A stretch of 64,000 bases of DNA from Sordaria brevicollis (taxonomy: Eukaryota; Ascomycota; Sordariomycetes; Sordariales; Sordariaceae), in assembly GCA_033439795.1 (NCBI GenBank), contig JAUTDP010000008.1, positions 1,550,001 to 1,614,000 of the forward strand. Direction: 5' to 3'. Of the stretch, positions 50,921 through 63,252 are shown in pieces (position 1 is the first letter of the stretch; each line of letters starts with the position of its first letter). The notes under the pieces were generated by a model. The model was not told where the DNA came from, did not search any database, and was given only the letters and a program-made list of their open reading frames with translations. The translations under genes and the position numbers were made by a program.

Positions 50921-51045
50921 CCCTCAATACCAAACAACAGCTCGCTGAACAACAACTTCAAGTTCAACCCGAATGCCCCAGAGTTCAACTTGGACGGGTC
51001 TTCACAGATACCTGCTGCCAACCGCAGCAACAGTTTCGAGGCTTT
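50921..51045 (+). pseudogene. Decayed copy of the N-terminus of the Asn-rich protein
   Basis: Read in the frame starting at 50921 (plus), the translation IPNNSSLNNNFKFNPNAPEF, NLDGSSQIPAANRSN aligns with the start of the 46080-49384 protein (TPNNNSLVNSFRFNPNAPEF, NLDRSSQMLASNSN). Many differences are synonymous, for example AAC/AAT, CCG/CCC and GAG/GAA. So the fragment diverged while under protein-level constraint, or derives from a related gene. No ATG or intact downstream frame exists. It lies in inverted orientation about 1.5 kb from the parental start and is too short for RIP, which it does not show. Confidence 0.7.
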
Positions 51046-53907
51046 CGACCACAACGGAAACTTCATGTTCCTAATTGCCTTTAAGAAGTCCAACCTTGCA
51101 ACCAGTAACTACCTCTACACCAAAGCCTACCAGGGAACAACTGGAGGACAACCCAGAATGGAACAGTACAATCAACGTGCCCTTCGGTCATGGGACTGGT
51201 CCATTCACTGCCACGCCTTTTCAGTGTAGAGGTATGTAGCCTACCCTGGTTTCCATTTCCACTCTTCCGTTGAATTTCCAGAACCACACCACCTTATCTG
51301 TTATCGTCGTTCAACCTCCAACAACAGTGAACGAGAAAAATATCCTGGGCTAGACAAGTCCTGAGAGGTTTTGGTAGCACCAGCAGAACTTATAAAGTGA
51401 ATCCAGGTCTTTAGGATATGTTTGTTCTCATACGGTTGCCCTACAAATTTTGGAAAACCCGAGTCTATCTTCCTCTCCATCATCTAGCGAACTCAGTCCA
51501 GTTTAAATTCAGTCAAAGTTTCTTAGGACAAAGTGCAAGCTACGTCAAAGTGCCGGGTAACCTGATAGTGGTTTGGATTGTGGGGTTTGTCAACTATGGC
51601 CTTTTTTTTACAGTTAGCGCACAAGGACAAACGCAGCCTCAGTGTGAGTGTAAAACTTTTCAAAGTGCGGACAGGTTTTTTCTTCAAGATGGGACGAAAT
51701 ATGGAAGATATATCCACTATGCTATGCCCCTTCACTGTTATGGACAGGACAAGAGGCCTTGCCGTTCCCTCATGTTTTCTCCATCAAGAAATTCACCCTT
51801 GTTTCCATCTGGAAAAATCCAGATTGGCTGGCAGGTCCTCCGTGAAACGTCCTCATAGTCATGTGCCCAGAGACGTAGTGAAGGCCCATGCCTTGGTACC
51901 CATTCACTCCAGATTCAATCGTTGAAGGAAGAACAGCAAACCAGAAGAGCTTATAACCAAATCAGTCTCCTTCTCTGATCACCCAAACCTTATTTCGAAG
52001 AAACTGTGTACCCAAAAATATGTAGTGCCGGGCGCAAGCTCCTGGGGTATCGTAGCCCAAGTTGTCAAGCTGCTGATGGAAGGGATGGAATCGACCCTGG
52101 TGAGGATGAGCTTGTTGACCTTGGACATCTTCGCCCAGCCTTTGACGAATTTTGGTAATAATCCGATGCCAGCAGAGAAAATTCTACGACATCCTCGAGA
52201 GCTTCTCAACACAAAGGCAGCAGCAGTACGGCAGGCGGTTGCACACAGGCGCAAAACCTGAAGTCAGTCTGTGATTTCCATATCATCCCTTGGGTAGTTT
52301 CAAAAATACGGTACCAAGCTGTATCATTCACCTCCGAAACCTCCGTTTCCGTACCTTCCAACAGCGACCGGAATGACGGTCATCGCAACCCACGCAAGTG
52401 AATGGCCCATTTCTATCTGAGGGCTCTTGCCCTAAGCCGCCCTTCACTGACCTTGCCCACGTCATTCACCGGTACGCCCTCTCTCAAAAAATTTAGCCTG
52501 CCCCAGTCTCCGTTTGCCCGGGCTTCCCGTTGTTGTCGTTCAACCTTCCATCAATTTCGCAAATTCGCGACGCTGCCCGTCCGTGCACGGACCACATCAA
52601 CCATTCACATACCACGAACGACTTGACTGTCTGTGCAAATGGTGCTCGGACACTCATTCTTCAAAGTGCAACCTGTCGTAGTGATGACTAAAACTTCATT
52701 TAATCTGGAATAATTATGGTTGGACTAGAGGTATCAGAGGTATATGTTGCATAATTTCTTCTGGAGGGCATGGCAAACCAGAGGTACGCAGCAGCTTTAG
52801 AGAAAGGTCTGCAGGAGAGAAGTCCAGCTGGAATTGAAAGGGGATTGGCTGGCATGCACTTGGAGGAGAACATTGAAGGACTGGTGTATATAAGGTACTT
52901 TCTAAAGATCACTGTCCGGTTAATCGCTACCTGCCTAGGTAGGTTGAAACGCATGACTCAACTGAATCAGATGTCTACGGTTGTTTCAAGTGTAGCATGT
53001 TCTGTATACCTTTGACAATGGCCATTGGGCGGTATAAAGTAGTTGTAGGTAACATAATTTCGAAGTGGACGTCAATAATAAATGCAAGAGAAACTCTACT
53101 ACTTGTATTCAGCTACACCACCCAACCTTTCCTTAGTATATAGACACGCCCTTGTTGAGATTTATGAGGTACCTAGTGACTTGGTCTACGTCTACTATAT
53201 TCGAATCATAAACGAGCCAGAACGAAATGGGACTTTCATAATCGGCTAGCCGACCTCAAGAATTACCAAGCGGGATTGGATATTGTGTGGAGTATAACAG
53301 GGGGGCCACAAGTGGAAATGTGAAGATCATGCAAAGGTGTGGGAAAAGAACATCAGCGAGTTTGACACCAAAGGGCTCAGGAGTTTGTAGAAGAGAAGCG
53401 GGATAAGGAGGTAAAGAAGCGCAATCCAGACGGCATAACAGGGCATGATAAGTCTAGCCCCGGAAGCTGGTGGCTTAACAACAAGCTGGTACATGGAAAA
53501 GGCACATGAACCTCGAGGTCAATCAAGGCAGAGCAAGTCTTTCCAAGATTAGAGGTGGACGTTACCCCTGTAACCAGTCATGGGCTAACCCTGTGATAAA
53601 TAACAAGATTGAAATTTCTCGAAATACGTGACAAGTAACCATATAGACCTTAAAATCTCATCAATAACTCTTTTCTAAAGGACAAAGGGGGCGTTTCTAC
53701 CTATAGATATAAGGTGTGCGTGGGTAGGTTTTCTCGACAAAAGCTACCGTCTTTTTGCCTAATAAAAAGAAATACGGGTCAAAGCCTTTCTCTACGGTTG
53801 AGTTCACTGTGCTACTATGTAGGTCGAGAATGATGCACAGACATATTTTCACGGGGTTTGGCACACAGATAAGTGTGGTGTTACAAGAAAAATCAATAAC
53901 TAACTAA
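51046..53907. other. Gene-poor region with possible relics; no intact gene supported
   Basis: 2.9 kb. An 11-bp inverted pair TACCTCTACAC/GTGTAGAGGTA bounds 51110-51234. A stretch at 52124-52174 reads DIFAQPLTNFGNNPMPA, faintly like DVFGQPSQFANNGH of the Asn-rich protein, so the decayed copy may extend here. The 74-codon frame at 52402-52626 is Arg/Ser-rich like a mitochondrial presequence, and the frame from 52770 starts MANQRYAAALEKGLQERSPA; neither can be tied to a gene. Confidence 0.35.
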
Positions 53908-55022
53908 CTAATTATTATATGTCCAACCCCTCACAAGCTCCATCGCGTCCTCCACCGCGTCCTCCATGGCCGGGGCCGGGGCCTCCAAGGGAGCAGGGGC
54001 ATCGTAGGTAGGCTCCATGATACCGTGGTAGGAGAACACCATGGAGGTGTCCTCCTCAAACCCAGAGCCAAATTGGTTGTCCGGGGCGGGAGCCGGGGCC
54101 GGGGCCGGGGTCGCCAAGGGAGCAGGGGCATCGTAGGTAGGCTCCATGATACCGTGGTAGGAAAACACCATGGAGGTGTCCTCCTCAAACCCAGAGCCAA
54201 ATTGGTTGTCCGGGGCGGGAGCCGGGGCCGGGGCCGGGATCGCCAAGGGAGCAGGGGCATCGTAGGTAGGCTCCATGATACCGTGGTAGGAAAACACCAT
54301 GGAGGTGTCCTCCTCAAACCCAGAGCCAAATTGGTTGTCCGGGGCGGGAGCCGGGGCCGGGGCCGGGGTCGCCAAGGCTGCAGGGGCAGCGTGTACATGC
54401 CCCGGAGTGTCCGGAGGTGTAGGTAGCTGCCCCTGCTCCTTGGGAGCCTTGGGCTTGATGGTCCGGGGCTTTCTTGGCTGCTTGTCCTTGCTGCCCTTCG
54501 GTCGGCCCGGACCCCGTTTCGGCTTAGGAGGCTCGTTTTCGTCCTGGGCGGCTTGGGCTTGTTTTTACTCCCCTTTGGCCTACCGCGACCGCGCTTTGCC
54601 GGTGGAGCAACCTCCTCTACCTCGATGCTGGCGACAACCTCCTGGGGCTCGCTGAATTCAAACCCGTCTACCTCTAAGCTGGGGACATGGACACTGACCC
54701 CGACCACGACAGGCTCATCGAGCGCAGAGGCGTTCCGCTTCTGGCCCTGTAGAGCTTTCTTCGCAGCGGCCTCCTCCTGCTTCTGCTGCTTCTTCGCAGC
54801 GGTCTCCTCCTTCTTCCGTTGCTTTTCGGCTTCCCTCTTCGCAGCGGCCTCCTTCCTCTGCGCGGCTTTCATATTTGCAGCGGCATCTTTCTCTTCCTTT
54901 TCCTTCAGCCACGTCTGGGTTAACTCCTCCCTACGCTTTTGTTCCTCCGGTGTCAATGCTTGAAGCCTGTCGATAGACTCCTGTTGGAGCCTAAGTTGCT
55001 CTTCGTGCTTCGGGGAGGCCAT
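53908..55022 (-). CDS. AT-hook protein with 43-residue tandem repeats and a reading-frame break
   Basis: Probable DNA-binding protein. The N-terminus (MASPKHEEQLRLQQESIDRL onward) is a long charged Ala/Lys/Glu coiled coil to about residue 95. An AT-hook follows (KRGRGRPKGSKNK). In the starting frame the sequence then becomes unnatural Arg/Pro/Trp-rich. The frame one base earlier instead reads a second AT-hook (KRGPGRPKGSKDK) and three near-identical 43-aa repeats with DNQFGSGFEEDTSMVFSYHG, ending MELVRGWTYNN at 53908. Either a -1 frameshift lies near 54540-54550, or a 77-nt GT-AG segment (54544-54620, GTAGAG...CCCAG) is spliced out. The splice would restore the frame (345 aa) but remove the first AT-hook, and the segment lacks a good branch site. 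The starting frame ends at 53931 without the shift. Confidence 0.7.
53989..54375 (-). repeat. Three tandem 129-bp coding repeats
   Basis: The marker GGCTCCATGA recurs at 54011, 54140 and 54269, exactly 129 bp apart, and the units differ at only a few bases. 129 is a multiple of 3, so every frame stays open through the array. In the likely frame each unit encodes 43 residues: (AP)4 DNQFGSGFEEDTSMVF SYHGIMEPTYDAPAPLATP. High identity implies recent expansion, and length polymorphism is likely. Confidence 0.92.
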
Positions 55023-55761
55023 GGTGCCGGATGGTTTCGCTCTGAATCAGGTACCTATTAAGCTCACAAAGTCAGGAACCATACACTATCTAGGTAACCA
55101 TGGGGGAAAAGGAAACGAAGAGAAAGAGAGAGAGAGAAGAAGACGACGACTTCAAGTCAATCAACAACGTACGCATGCTTGTGTACTAAGCAGTCGGCGT
55201 AGTCGTCGTCGTTGTGGTCGTCGTCCTCCTCCTCATTATCTTGTTCTTGTTTGTTCCTGTTGTCAAGTAAGGGGTAGATGCGAAGCGGTAACATTGAAAG
55301 CCATTTGTGCAGTCATTACAGCAACGGAATACAAACTTTTGCTTCTGTCCCAGCCATGGCAGAAGATGGACTCTTGACTCAAAGCTCAAGAGACCGGACA
55401 TCTTCCGTTCCTCCCTCGTTGTGCAAACGAACACGGACGAACTTGTCGTGTAGAGATATGCAGGGGTGGTTGAGGTGTTGATGTGTTGACGACCAAGAAA
55501 CTACGCATGAGGGAGGGTACAAAGAGATTGCAAAGCTTGGAGACAACGCAAAAGGGGTACGTGTTATGTGACTGGTGGGTGAAGACTCGAACAATATAAA
55601 AACACCAACAAAAACAAAAGCAAAGAAACAAGAAAATCTCAAATGAAACTTACTTGTGGAACGAAAACAAGTTGTCGTGGCGTGTTGGTACCGATGACCA
55701 GTTGTGGGTATTTGTCGATGTGTTTCCGAAGCCGAAAAGTTGTATGAACGGACGACGGCAA

Positions 55762-55867
55762 GGTTGTCGAGGTTGTCGAGGTTGGTGATAGCTGTCGAGG
55801 TTGGTGATAGCTGTCGAGGTTGATGATAGTTGTCGAGGTTGTCGAGGTTGATGATAGTTGTCGAGGT
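55762..55867. repeat. Minisatellite of 19-bp and 9-bp units
   Basis: GTTGRTGATAGYTGTCGAG occurs four times, interspersed with shorter GTTGTCGAG units. The array is about 105 bp long, in a gene-poor region. Confidence 0.85.
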
Positions 55868-56725
55868 TGTGGACGAATTGTTGTGAGCGGTGATAATGGG
55901 TAGATCAAAGAGCCAAGTTGACAAGAGCTGAAGAGCAAAAGTTACTTGGGTTGTTTGAGACTTTGCTTTGATCTGGAGAGGAATACAAGAAATCGAAGTA
56001 ATTGCTGGGGGGAGGGAGATTTTTATATTGGAGAGATTCCCAGCTGAGGACCGGAGAAACTAATTTACAACAGCTCACGCGCGATGTGTGACTGTTAATC
56101 ATGCAACTATATCCCAAGGAAGTGCATGGGAAGTACATTCAGGAGAAGTGCGTTGCGGCCAAGAGGTTCGGACGCAACAGGAAGATTGCTGTGAGGAGGC
56201 GGGCTATGAGAGTGGTGCAGTCGAAACATCAAGAGGACGAAGGAACCTCAAGGGCGTGTGGGTAACCCGATAGCGACTCAGCTGCCGGAAGAAAACAAGA
56301 AAAAATGCTTGAGTTGTCGTGAGAACTTGCACAAAGTTGGAGGAAGAAGGAAGCTTGTGAGACGGAGATGGATATCATGATATTTTTGAGGCCGAAAGGG
56401 ACGTTGTGGTGGGCTTTGATGGCTTCGAATGGCTCTATGGTTAGCGTGAGTCACAATGAATGAGCGGAAAACACCATGATCTTGCTGTTTCTATGTGGTG
56501 ATGTTCGTGTCTTGGGGGCATCCAAGGTGCCGGGAACACCACGCTCTTGCTTCTATGATGTGGTGTCGGGTGGTAGTGGTTGGACATCACGCAACGTCGC
56601 AAGCAAGAGCAGGGAGGTTTCCATGTGAGAGGGTGGCTGGAGATTGTCGACGGGACGGGAGTCAAGATGGTGGGAATCATCTGGCAACGGCTGGGCGCGG
56701 TAAGTTACGATACGGAACTTGTCAA

Positions 56726-56796
56726 GGTACCTCTATGTGGAAGCCATGCGGAACTCGGAGACGGGTTCGGCTTTCGAAACAACACGTAGAGGTACC
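56726..56796. repeat. 14-bp inverted pair, GGTACCTCTAYGTG
   Basis: GGTACCTCTATGTG at 56726-56739 and the inverse of GGTACCTCTACGTG at 56783-56796, one mismatch, with a 43-nt loop. It could form a hairpin or be a tiny inverted-repeat remnant. A related ACCTCTACAC word recurs at 51111 and 57239. Confidence 0.6.
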
Positions 56797-59700
56797 ACCA
56801 GGCTGAGGATCACGTACCTCCGGGGAAGGAAGAGAGAGAGAGCCTTGCCTATGCCCATAGCGAGGCGATATGACATTTAGCAAAATACTCTGGAAAGAGA
56901 AACAAGCAGTGTGGGACCCCCACTCCCCCTAAAACATTAGGGTAGCTAGCAACACCACACCCGCCAGGCCCCATTGAGTAGGGGGAACATCCCCTGGTGG
57001 GCGGGAGTAGCACAGACAAGCTGCTCCGGGCAAGAAAAGTTCATTTTCATACAAACTTCTTACTCGAAAGTCCATCATAAAGCCCTCGCCGAGAGCTTTC
57101 CGACGTTGTGCCATGTTGACAAGCTACTGGAAGTGCCGTGGTGGGCTTCAGAAGTGTCAGTTGGGGAAGGCTTCACTTCTCTTCACCCCCAAACAGCGGG
57201 CCCACTCTTTGTGTTTTACCAGGGACGGTAATCAATTACCTCTACACACCTGCCCTTTCAGTGTGTAAGTACCTAACGACCTCTCATTCGCTCTGGTCGA
57301 GGTTCAGCACAGTGATCAGCCCTACAGGGCCGTACCAGGGGCGTAACAAGACACGCTACATTGCAAAAGCACCCTTCAAAAGTTCAGTGGGATGGATGAG
57401 AAGCTGTCATCGGCGTCGTCACAGCATACACGGTTCCTTGGTTTATTTTTATTCTTGTTTTTTTTTCCCTCAAGCGAGCTCAGTGTGCATGTCACGTTGA
57501 TAAAGACCCCTCTTCCCCAGACACCACCAACTTTGAAGCTTCCCCCCGACAATCACCATCATCACACCCCAAGATGCTGTTGTCCTTGCTCTGCGTTGTC
57601 CGTCAAAGTTAGGTGCCGCGTCCCCGCCCTTCTTTTTCTGTGTGGAAGTTGACAGCGCTTGCGTCTTAGGCAAGAAAGAGCACCCAAATGCCGGAGACCT
57701 AGACGTTAATGACGAAAAAAGCAGGGAGCGTGCTCAAAGAACAGCGAGAATGTGGACAAAAAAGTCGAAGGGAGGGTGGTGACAACCCAAAACCTGCCGA
57801 ACCTCAACCAGTGACGTCCCCAAATACACGCGCACCTACATATCACGACGACCATCCATGGTGTTGAAACGGACATTAGAGATCAGAAGCACGTGGGCAT
57901 GTCAAATTGAAAGCCTACGTCATTCTGCAACCGCGGAACATGTTTGTTTACATCCTTACGGTCAGTGGTTGGTTGCCCCTGAGCGTATTTGAAGTTAAGG
58001 CAGGAAATACATATCACTTCCCCAACGTCACCGCCGCCAAAAAAACCACGAGCCGCATCATCTGACGACACCCCGTACGGTCAACAAACAAATCGCAAAC
58101 AAAATAACTGCTCAAAGCCGCAAAGAATTTGGGAAAATTGCTGTCAACGTCTAGAGCACCCCATGAAACAAGCACATGTCAAAAACTGGCATCCCGCGAC
58201 GTTTCGTGGTGTTGTCGTCGTTCTATATGCTCTGCGCGCAATCCCAGCCGCAAAACCACCAACGAACCCCTTCGAACCTGTCTACGCGACATTCGTGCAA
58301 CATTCCCGCGCAGCAAAAGCCCAGTTTGACGAACAAAAGGGTCAATGTGAGACTTGACCAGGAGGGGGATCGAAGCGCCACCATTTTCCATCTTTTTTCG
58401 CCCACAAACGTGGTGATACTCGCGAGTGTCCAGACTTTTCATTCACGACTTGACGTTGGTTTTTTTTGTGTTTTTGGAAGCAGCATGAAGCACACAGTAA
58501 AATATGTGGTGATAAGCGCTGTAAGAAAAAAAAAACGATTGACAAGCTGACGGTGACGCATGTTTGCATTGAAGTAAGGGGGTGCCGAGAAGGATTTCAT
58601 GCGTCCACAAAAACTTGTATATTTGTTGAGTCTATAAAATTGGAATATAATGATCTAAAAACACATGAAGCTACAACAGGATATAACTAGCTACAATGAG
58701 AACACAGTCTAAAAACATTGGAGCTGTAAACAGCAGTTAACACCGTTGGTGAAGCCTTCATCCCTCTCGACAAGGACGGCAACCATGAGAGGACAGGCGT
58801 GCTTTGTGTGCGTAGGGGTTTGTTTACATACCTCCTGGCCCCAGTTCCATGGCCCAAAGACTTACCTTGGGATTGGAGGTTCATAAAATCTTGTTTGTGT
58901 GAGAAAGGGCGAGTTCTGTGTAACAGAGAGGTTCGTCAGTGACCTCGCCCATGTCCAACAGCATCGGACACCCAAATCCGCCACGTTGTTGGTGATCTAT
59001 GTCGTGAACATCTTCGCAAGTTGTCAAGAGCAACGGAAGTCGGGGATCCGAGACGTACCAAGGCCTGTAATCTCTCTGAACAGCTCCTGTGGAACACATG
59101 CTGGTTGAGTTCATGCTGGAGTGCCCGGATTTGTATGTTGTTCGTATTTGCTCAGAGTTAACTAGAAGATGGCCGTGACCAGCATGCTCTCCGAAGACAG
59201 AGGTGTGTTTTGACCACATCAAGCCTTATCGTCGTGGTTTTCCGAGGCTTTGTGGTCGTCGTCTCGTTGATAATTTTTTCGTCGACGCCATGCGCTGGAA
59301 AGGGGCGTGCTGCCTGCCCCAACGGCTTGGTGAGGGGCTCTGGGGTTGGTCAGAACAGAGTCCAGCTGGCAGCATGCGGCTGAAGAAGCTCCCGGAACTT
59401 TCTGTAGCTCTGGGTCGCCGGGATGTGAGTCGATGTGGGCGGTCGGAAGCCAAAAAGACGGCCTTAACTGTTGTCCCGATACATAAGGACGTTTTGTGTC
59501 TCATGCAACGTTTTCCCAATGGCCTGGGAGCGTTGGAGTCGAGAAACCATAGTTTGTTTTGACGGTCTGGGTCGCTCCGCTATGAACGACACAGGAGAGT
59601 TGGGGGAACTGACAGAGCTCAGAACCCCTCGAACGGGGAGGTGTGGTTTGACTCCTCCTGCATGGTCCCTTCACATGGATGGCAAGCCGTTAGAGAGACA

Positions 59701-62700
59701 CCATGGGTCCAGGGAGGACGAGATGTCGTCGATATGTACGGCAATGGACCAGCAGCTGGCAAGAGCTGGCTTGAGAACTTGCCAGAGATACTGGGAAGCT
59801 TGGTATCGTAAGGTATGTATCGTTGTATTAGTCTGAAAGCAGGTTGAAAGACGACTGGCTGGGTCGTTCCACTGTCGACGCTGTGGCTTGTGGCGTGTGG
59901 CATCTCGGATGGCAATTGGTTGGGGAGAAACTATGTGTCTAGGGAGAATGAGCCGTCGAAGGCATGTATTTGTCATTCATCGGCGTCGATGACTGGCGTC
60001 GTGCGTGCTCCCACCGTTTGGTGGGGCTGGGTGGTCGAGGTCTTCTCTCAGGGGAGATCGGTAAAAGACTAGGGAAGCCGTAAAGTAGTACTAGGGAGGT
60101 TGTCAGAAAGGGGACATTGATGACAAAAAGTTGCAAGTTGTTGTTAAAGGGAACGATGACGGTCTTCAGGCTCTCGAAGGCCACCTGATATCCCTTCCTA
60201 GCATCCAAAAGCATTGATCGAGGAAGCGATGATGATGGGCACCGTCGTTGCCGGTTGCGTTGTGATCGAAGTCGAGATCGAGTCGGCGAGGTGTCCTTGT
60301 CGACAGGAAGGGGATGGCCCCGAAGTGTTAGGAAAGCCTGCTGAGACTGGTGAGCATGCTAACAACTGCCGGTCTTTAGGTTTGTGGTACGTACCAATAC
60401 GAAGAACGAAAGCCATTTTCAGGAGTTTCTTTTTCAAGGTAAGATTGGTCTGTAACAAGCCAGAGGCCTCGAAGTCGACCAAGTCGACCAAGCTCCACAA
60501 AGAACCGTGTTGGGAATCGTTTCCTGCGTATCTGAAAGTCTCGAGATTCACTAGCATCACTGTTAGGGTAACATCAGGGACGGACTGCCCTGCTGGCAGA
60601 TACCGTGACCGCTTCGTACGTCTGTCCCAATCCAGGGAGGGTGCTGTCTTGGAGCGCTGCTGAAGGGTGCCCGAGGACCCCGTGGAAGCCCTGAGACGAC
60701 CGAAGAGAAGCAAGAAACAATGGGTGGAGCCCAATTAGGTAGCTTGCTTGCTCTGGCGGTTGGAAATTCGAGAGGGGGATGTGAATTATCGAGGTGGGTG
60801 AAGCTCGGTTACTCTCATATGCGTGCGCCTTGAGCTCCTAACTCAGCGAGACGGCGGGAAGCGAGGTGATCTGGTGCTTCTCGGGGTGTCTCGAGTGTGC
60901 GTATCGAAATATCCGAGTCCTGTCGCAGTTGACTGTAAGAAACGTTAGCTCAGTACAGCAGCCGAAGTGATGCGGGAGGAAAATCAGGATGAGCCGCAAG
61001 GCTGAAGGTTGGAGCCATGGGGACGTGTGTGGCCGTGTCGCAACTTGCAAGTTGGAGAAAGTCCTGCTTGGTCCGTGTAGACGGGCGTGACTTGCATGCA
61101 GAGATATTATCCGTGTTGCAGGTGCTTCGATGTACATGTGGACAATAGGCATCGGTACCGCCAGGCAGGTTGGGAGGAGAAATGGCAATACGGTATCGAA
61201 AGAATGCAAAGGGGAGCACTTATGTACTCCGATGAGATGTAGGTACAAAATATGGGGCCAAGACAAATGATAGGGGTTCAGGACGGAAGACATAGCTGGA
61301 ATATAGCGCAACCAGGAGAAAGTAGAACAAAAGTCGATGCGGGATTGTGTCTGGGATAATCCAACGTAATATGGTGTTCAAGCAAGAGAGGGAGAGGTTC
61401 TGGTGAGAAATTTGAAGCCGAGTGTCCTTCGTGCATATTGCTGAACTTCGACGGTCTGAATTGCTTGTGTGAAGTAACAAGGGTCCGCAGGCAGTTCGAT
61501 TGTCGGCGTGGTTGAGGCCCAAGCCACACTCCAGCCACACGCTAGCCACAATGGTGATAGGTAGCTGGCGGGTGTGGTGAGGCCATTCCCAGTTTGGGAC
61601 AGGCTAGGGGACGCAATTGGGGACTTGAAAATGCGGCGTGGGATTTTTGGGTTGGAATTGGGGCTTTGAAGTTCCAGTGCGACGGCCATCTGGGAAAGGC
61701 TTGGAAGTGACATGGTTCCAGGATTGATTTGCACAAGTCCAAAGGTCCGGAAGTTGTTCCCGTCGTTGATATTCTGTGGTGCATATAGCGGCTTCATCGG
61801 TTATTGGCGTTGTGGAGGCCTTGTATCTGTCGTCGAATAGCGGGGAAGATGTTGCATGCCCGAAGTTGGGATGAATATGGTAGAGCGTGTCGAAGAGTAG
61901 TGCTGTGCGAAGACTGGTGCGGGTGGTGTTCAAAAGTGGCGATCTATCGCGTTGATGGATAGGGTTCGCAAGGCGTTGAGCGGAACGGGGGAGAGTGGAA
62001 TGGTTAAGAAATGAAATTCGAAGAAAAGAACCTGGAAAGAGAGAAAGTGATGAAGGAGAAAAAGAAGAGATAGGACGTACCAAGTTACCTAACGGCTTAA
62101 TAGACCTTCATTCCATCAGGCAAGGCCCACCCCTAAGCGGGACGGGGAACATCACCAGCAAACCACGAGATCGCGACCGACGGAGGCTAGAATGCGACAG
62201 CGAAGAGGACTCGATTTTGGGGTGGTCAAGCGTAAGAAGGGGCTCGGAAATCAGGGCAACCTGTAATCCTATAGCTAGAAGGGCGTGTCAGTGACCTGGC
62301 AAGGCATGATGGATTGGGCGCGGGGCCAGGAAACACCAGCCTTTCAATAGCCAACACAGCCCTCATGTGAACACTGGAGCCAACGAGACCACCTCTGAAA
62401 GCTTTGAACAGTTGCTTGTGTGATGAGACCGCTGCTGGTACCGTTCGACATGCGTTCGCTGTTCGTGAAGTGTGAAGCGCGCGCGTTGTGGGAGCCAGTT
62501 CATTCGGTGCTGAACCGCGTAAGGACAAGGTGGACAGAAAAGTTGAACAGTGTTGCGCGCCGGTGCCGCTGACGAGGGCGCTGGCGCTTCCGCGGTCTGA
62601 AGAGGTTGCGTAAGAGCTAGTGGGTCGCGTGGAGGCTTGGTGTCGGGGTTGTTGTTGTTGCGCGGATGAGATTGATGAGCCCAGCAGGAAGAGTCGAGCC

Positions 62701-63252
62701 CTCTCGTATATCTAACAAGACTTCTCAGACGTCAATTGGCATAATAGTGAATTCGGAAGAGATGATCGCGTGCGCGAGGATCAAGAAGAAGAATAGTTAT
62801 CAGCTATCATTACGATGTTGGAGGATCGTGGAAAAAAGTGCTGGTAGGTCGGGGCATGCTTGTCCGGCTCCTGTTGATGGTGGTGTAGAGGAGAATAGCG
62901 ACGGTCGTTGGTTGTTTGAGAGAAGTTTTGGTTGAGGATCGAAGATTAAACAGTCCCGGGATATAGGTAGAAAGATGCATGCGGGAGCCATGATACATCC
63001 ATTCGGGTCCTGCAAGGTGAAATTGCAGCGGCGACCGGTGAGAGAGATGCCATCGTTAATTCTGTACCTATCGAGTGACTACAAGTTTCGTGCTATGCTC
63101 TCGATCTGTTCGGTCACCTCCTAAGCGCTGACTCTCTGTGTTGTATCCCCTATAACCAAATTCGAGCGCCAAGTCCTTCCTCCGAAAGTTACAAACTGAC
63201 GGCTCACGAGGAACAAGCCCAGAAATATACCGTACCCAGGTCATGCATTACT

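Larger units (their letters stand above)
55023..63252. other. 8.2-kb region without a supported gene
   Basis: The longest gene-free stretch of the window, with normal composition and no RIP. It holds a minisatellite (55762-55867), an inverted pair (56726-56796), and short islands with protein-like frames but no complete gene. One is 56619-56787 plus, GFHVRGWLEIVDGTGVKMVG onward, containing GTAAGT. The other is about 59570-59813 plus, NGEVWFDSSCMVPSHGWQAV and onward. Frames of up to 178 codons on both strands lack recognisable domains. No tRNA or 5S rRNA gene was recognised. Confidence 0.4.

Noticed and set aside
52402..52626. 74-codon Arg/Ser-rich frame resembling a mitochondrial presequence
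   Set aside because: It ends without a mature domain and no donor (GTAAGT/GTATGT-like) links it to a following exon.
52770..53015. 81-codon frame beginning MANQRYAAALEKGLQERSPA
   Set aside because: Only the first 45 residues look protein-like; there is no homology I can name and no supporting exons.
60198..60734. 178-codon minus-strand frame in the 8-kb gap
   Set aside because: No domain, no natural amino-acid pattern, and it overlaps other equally long frames on the plus strand.
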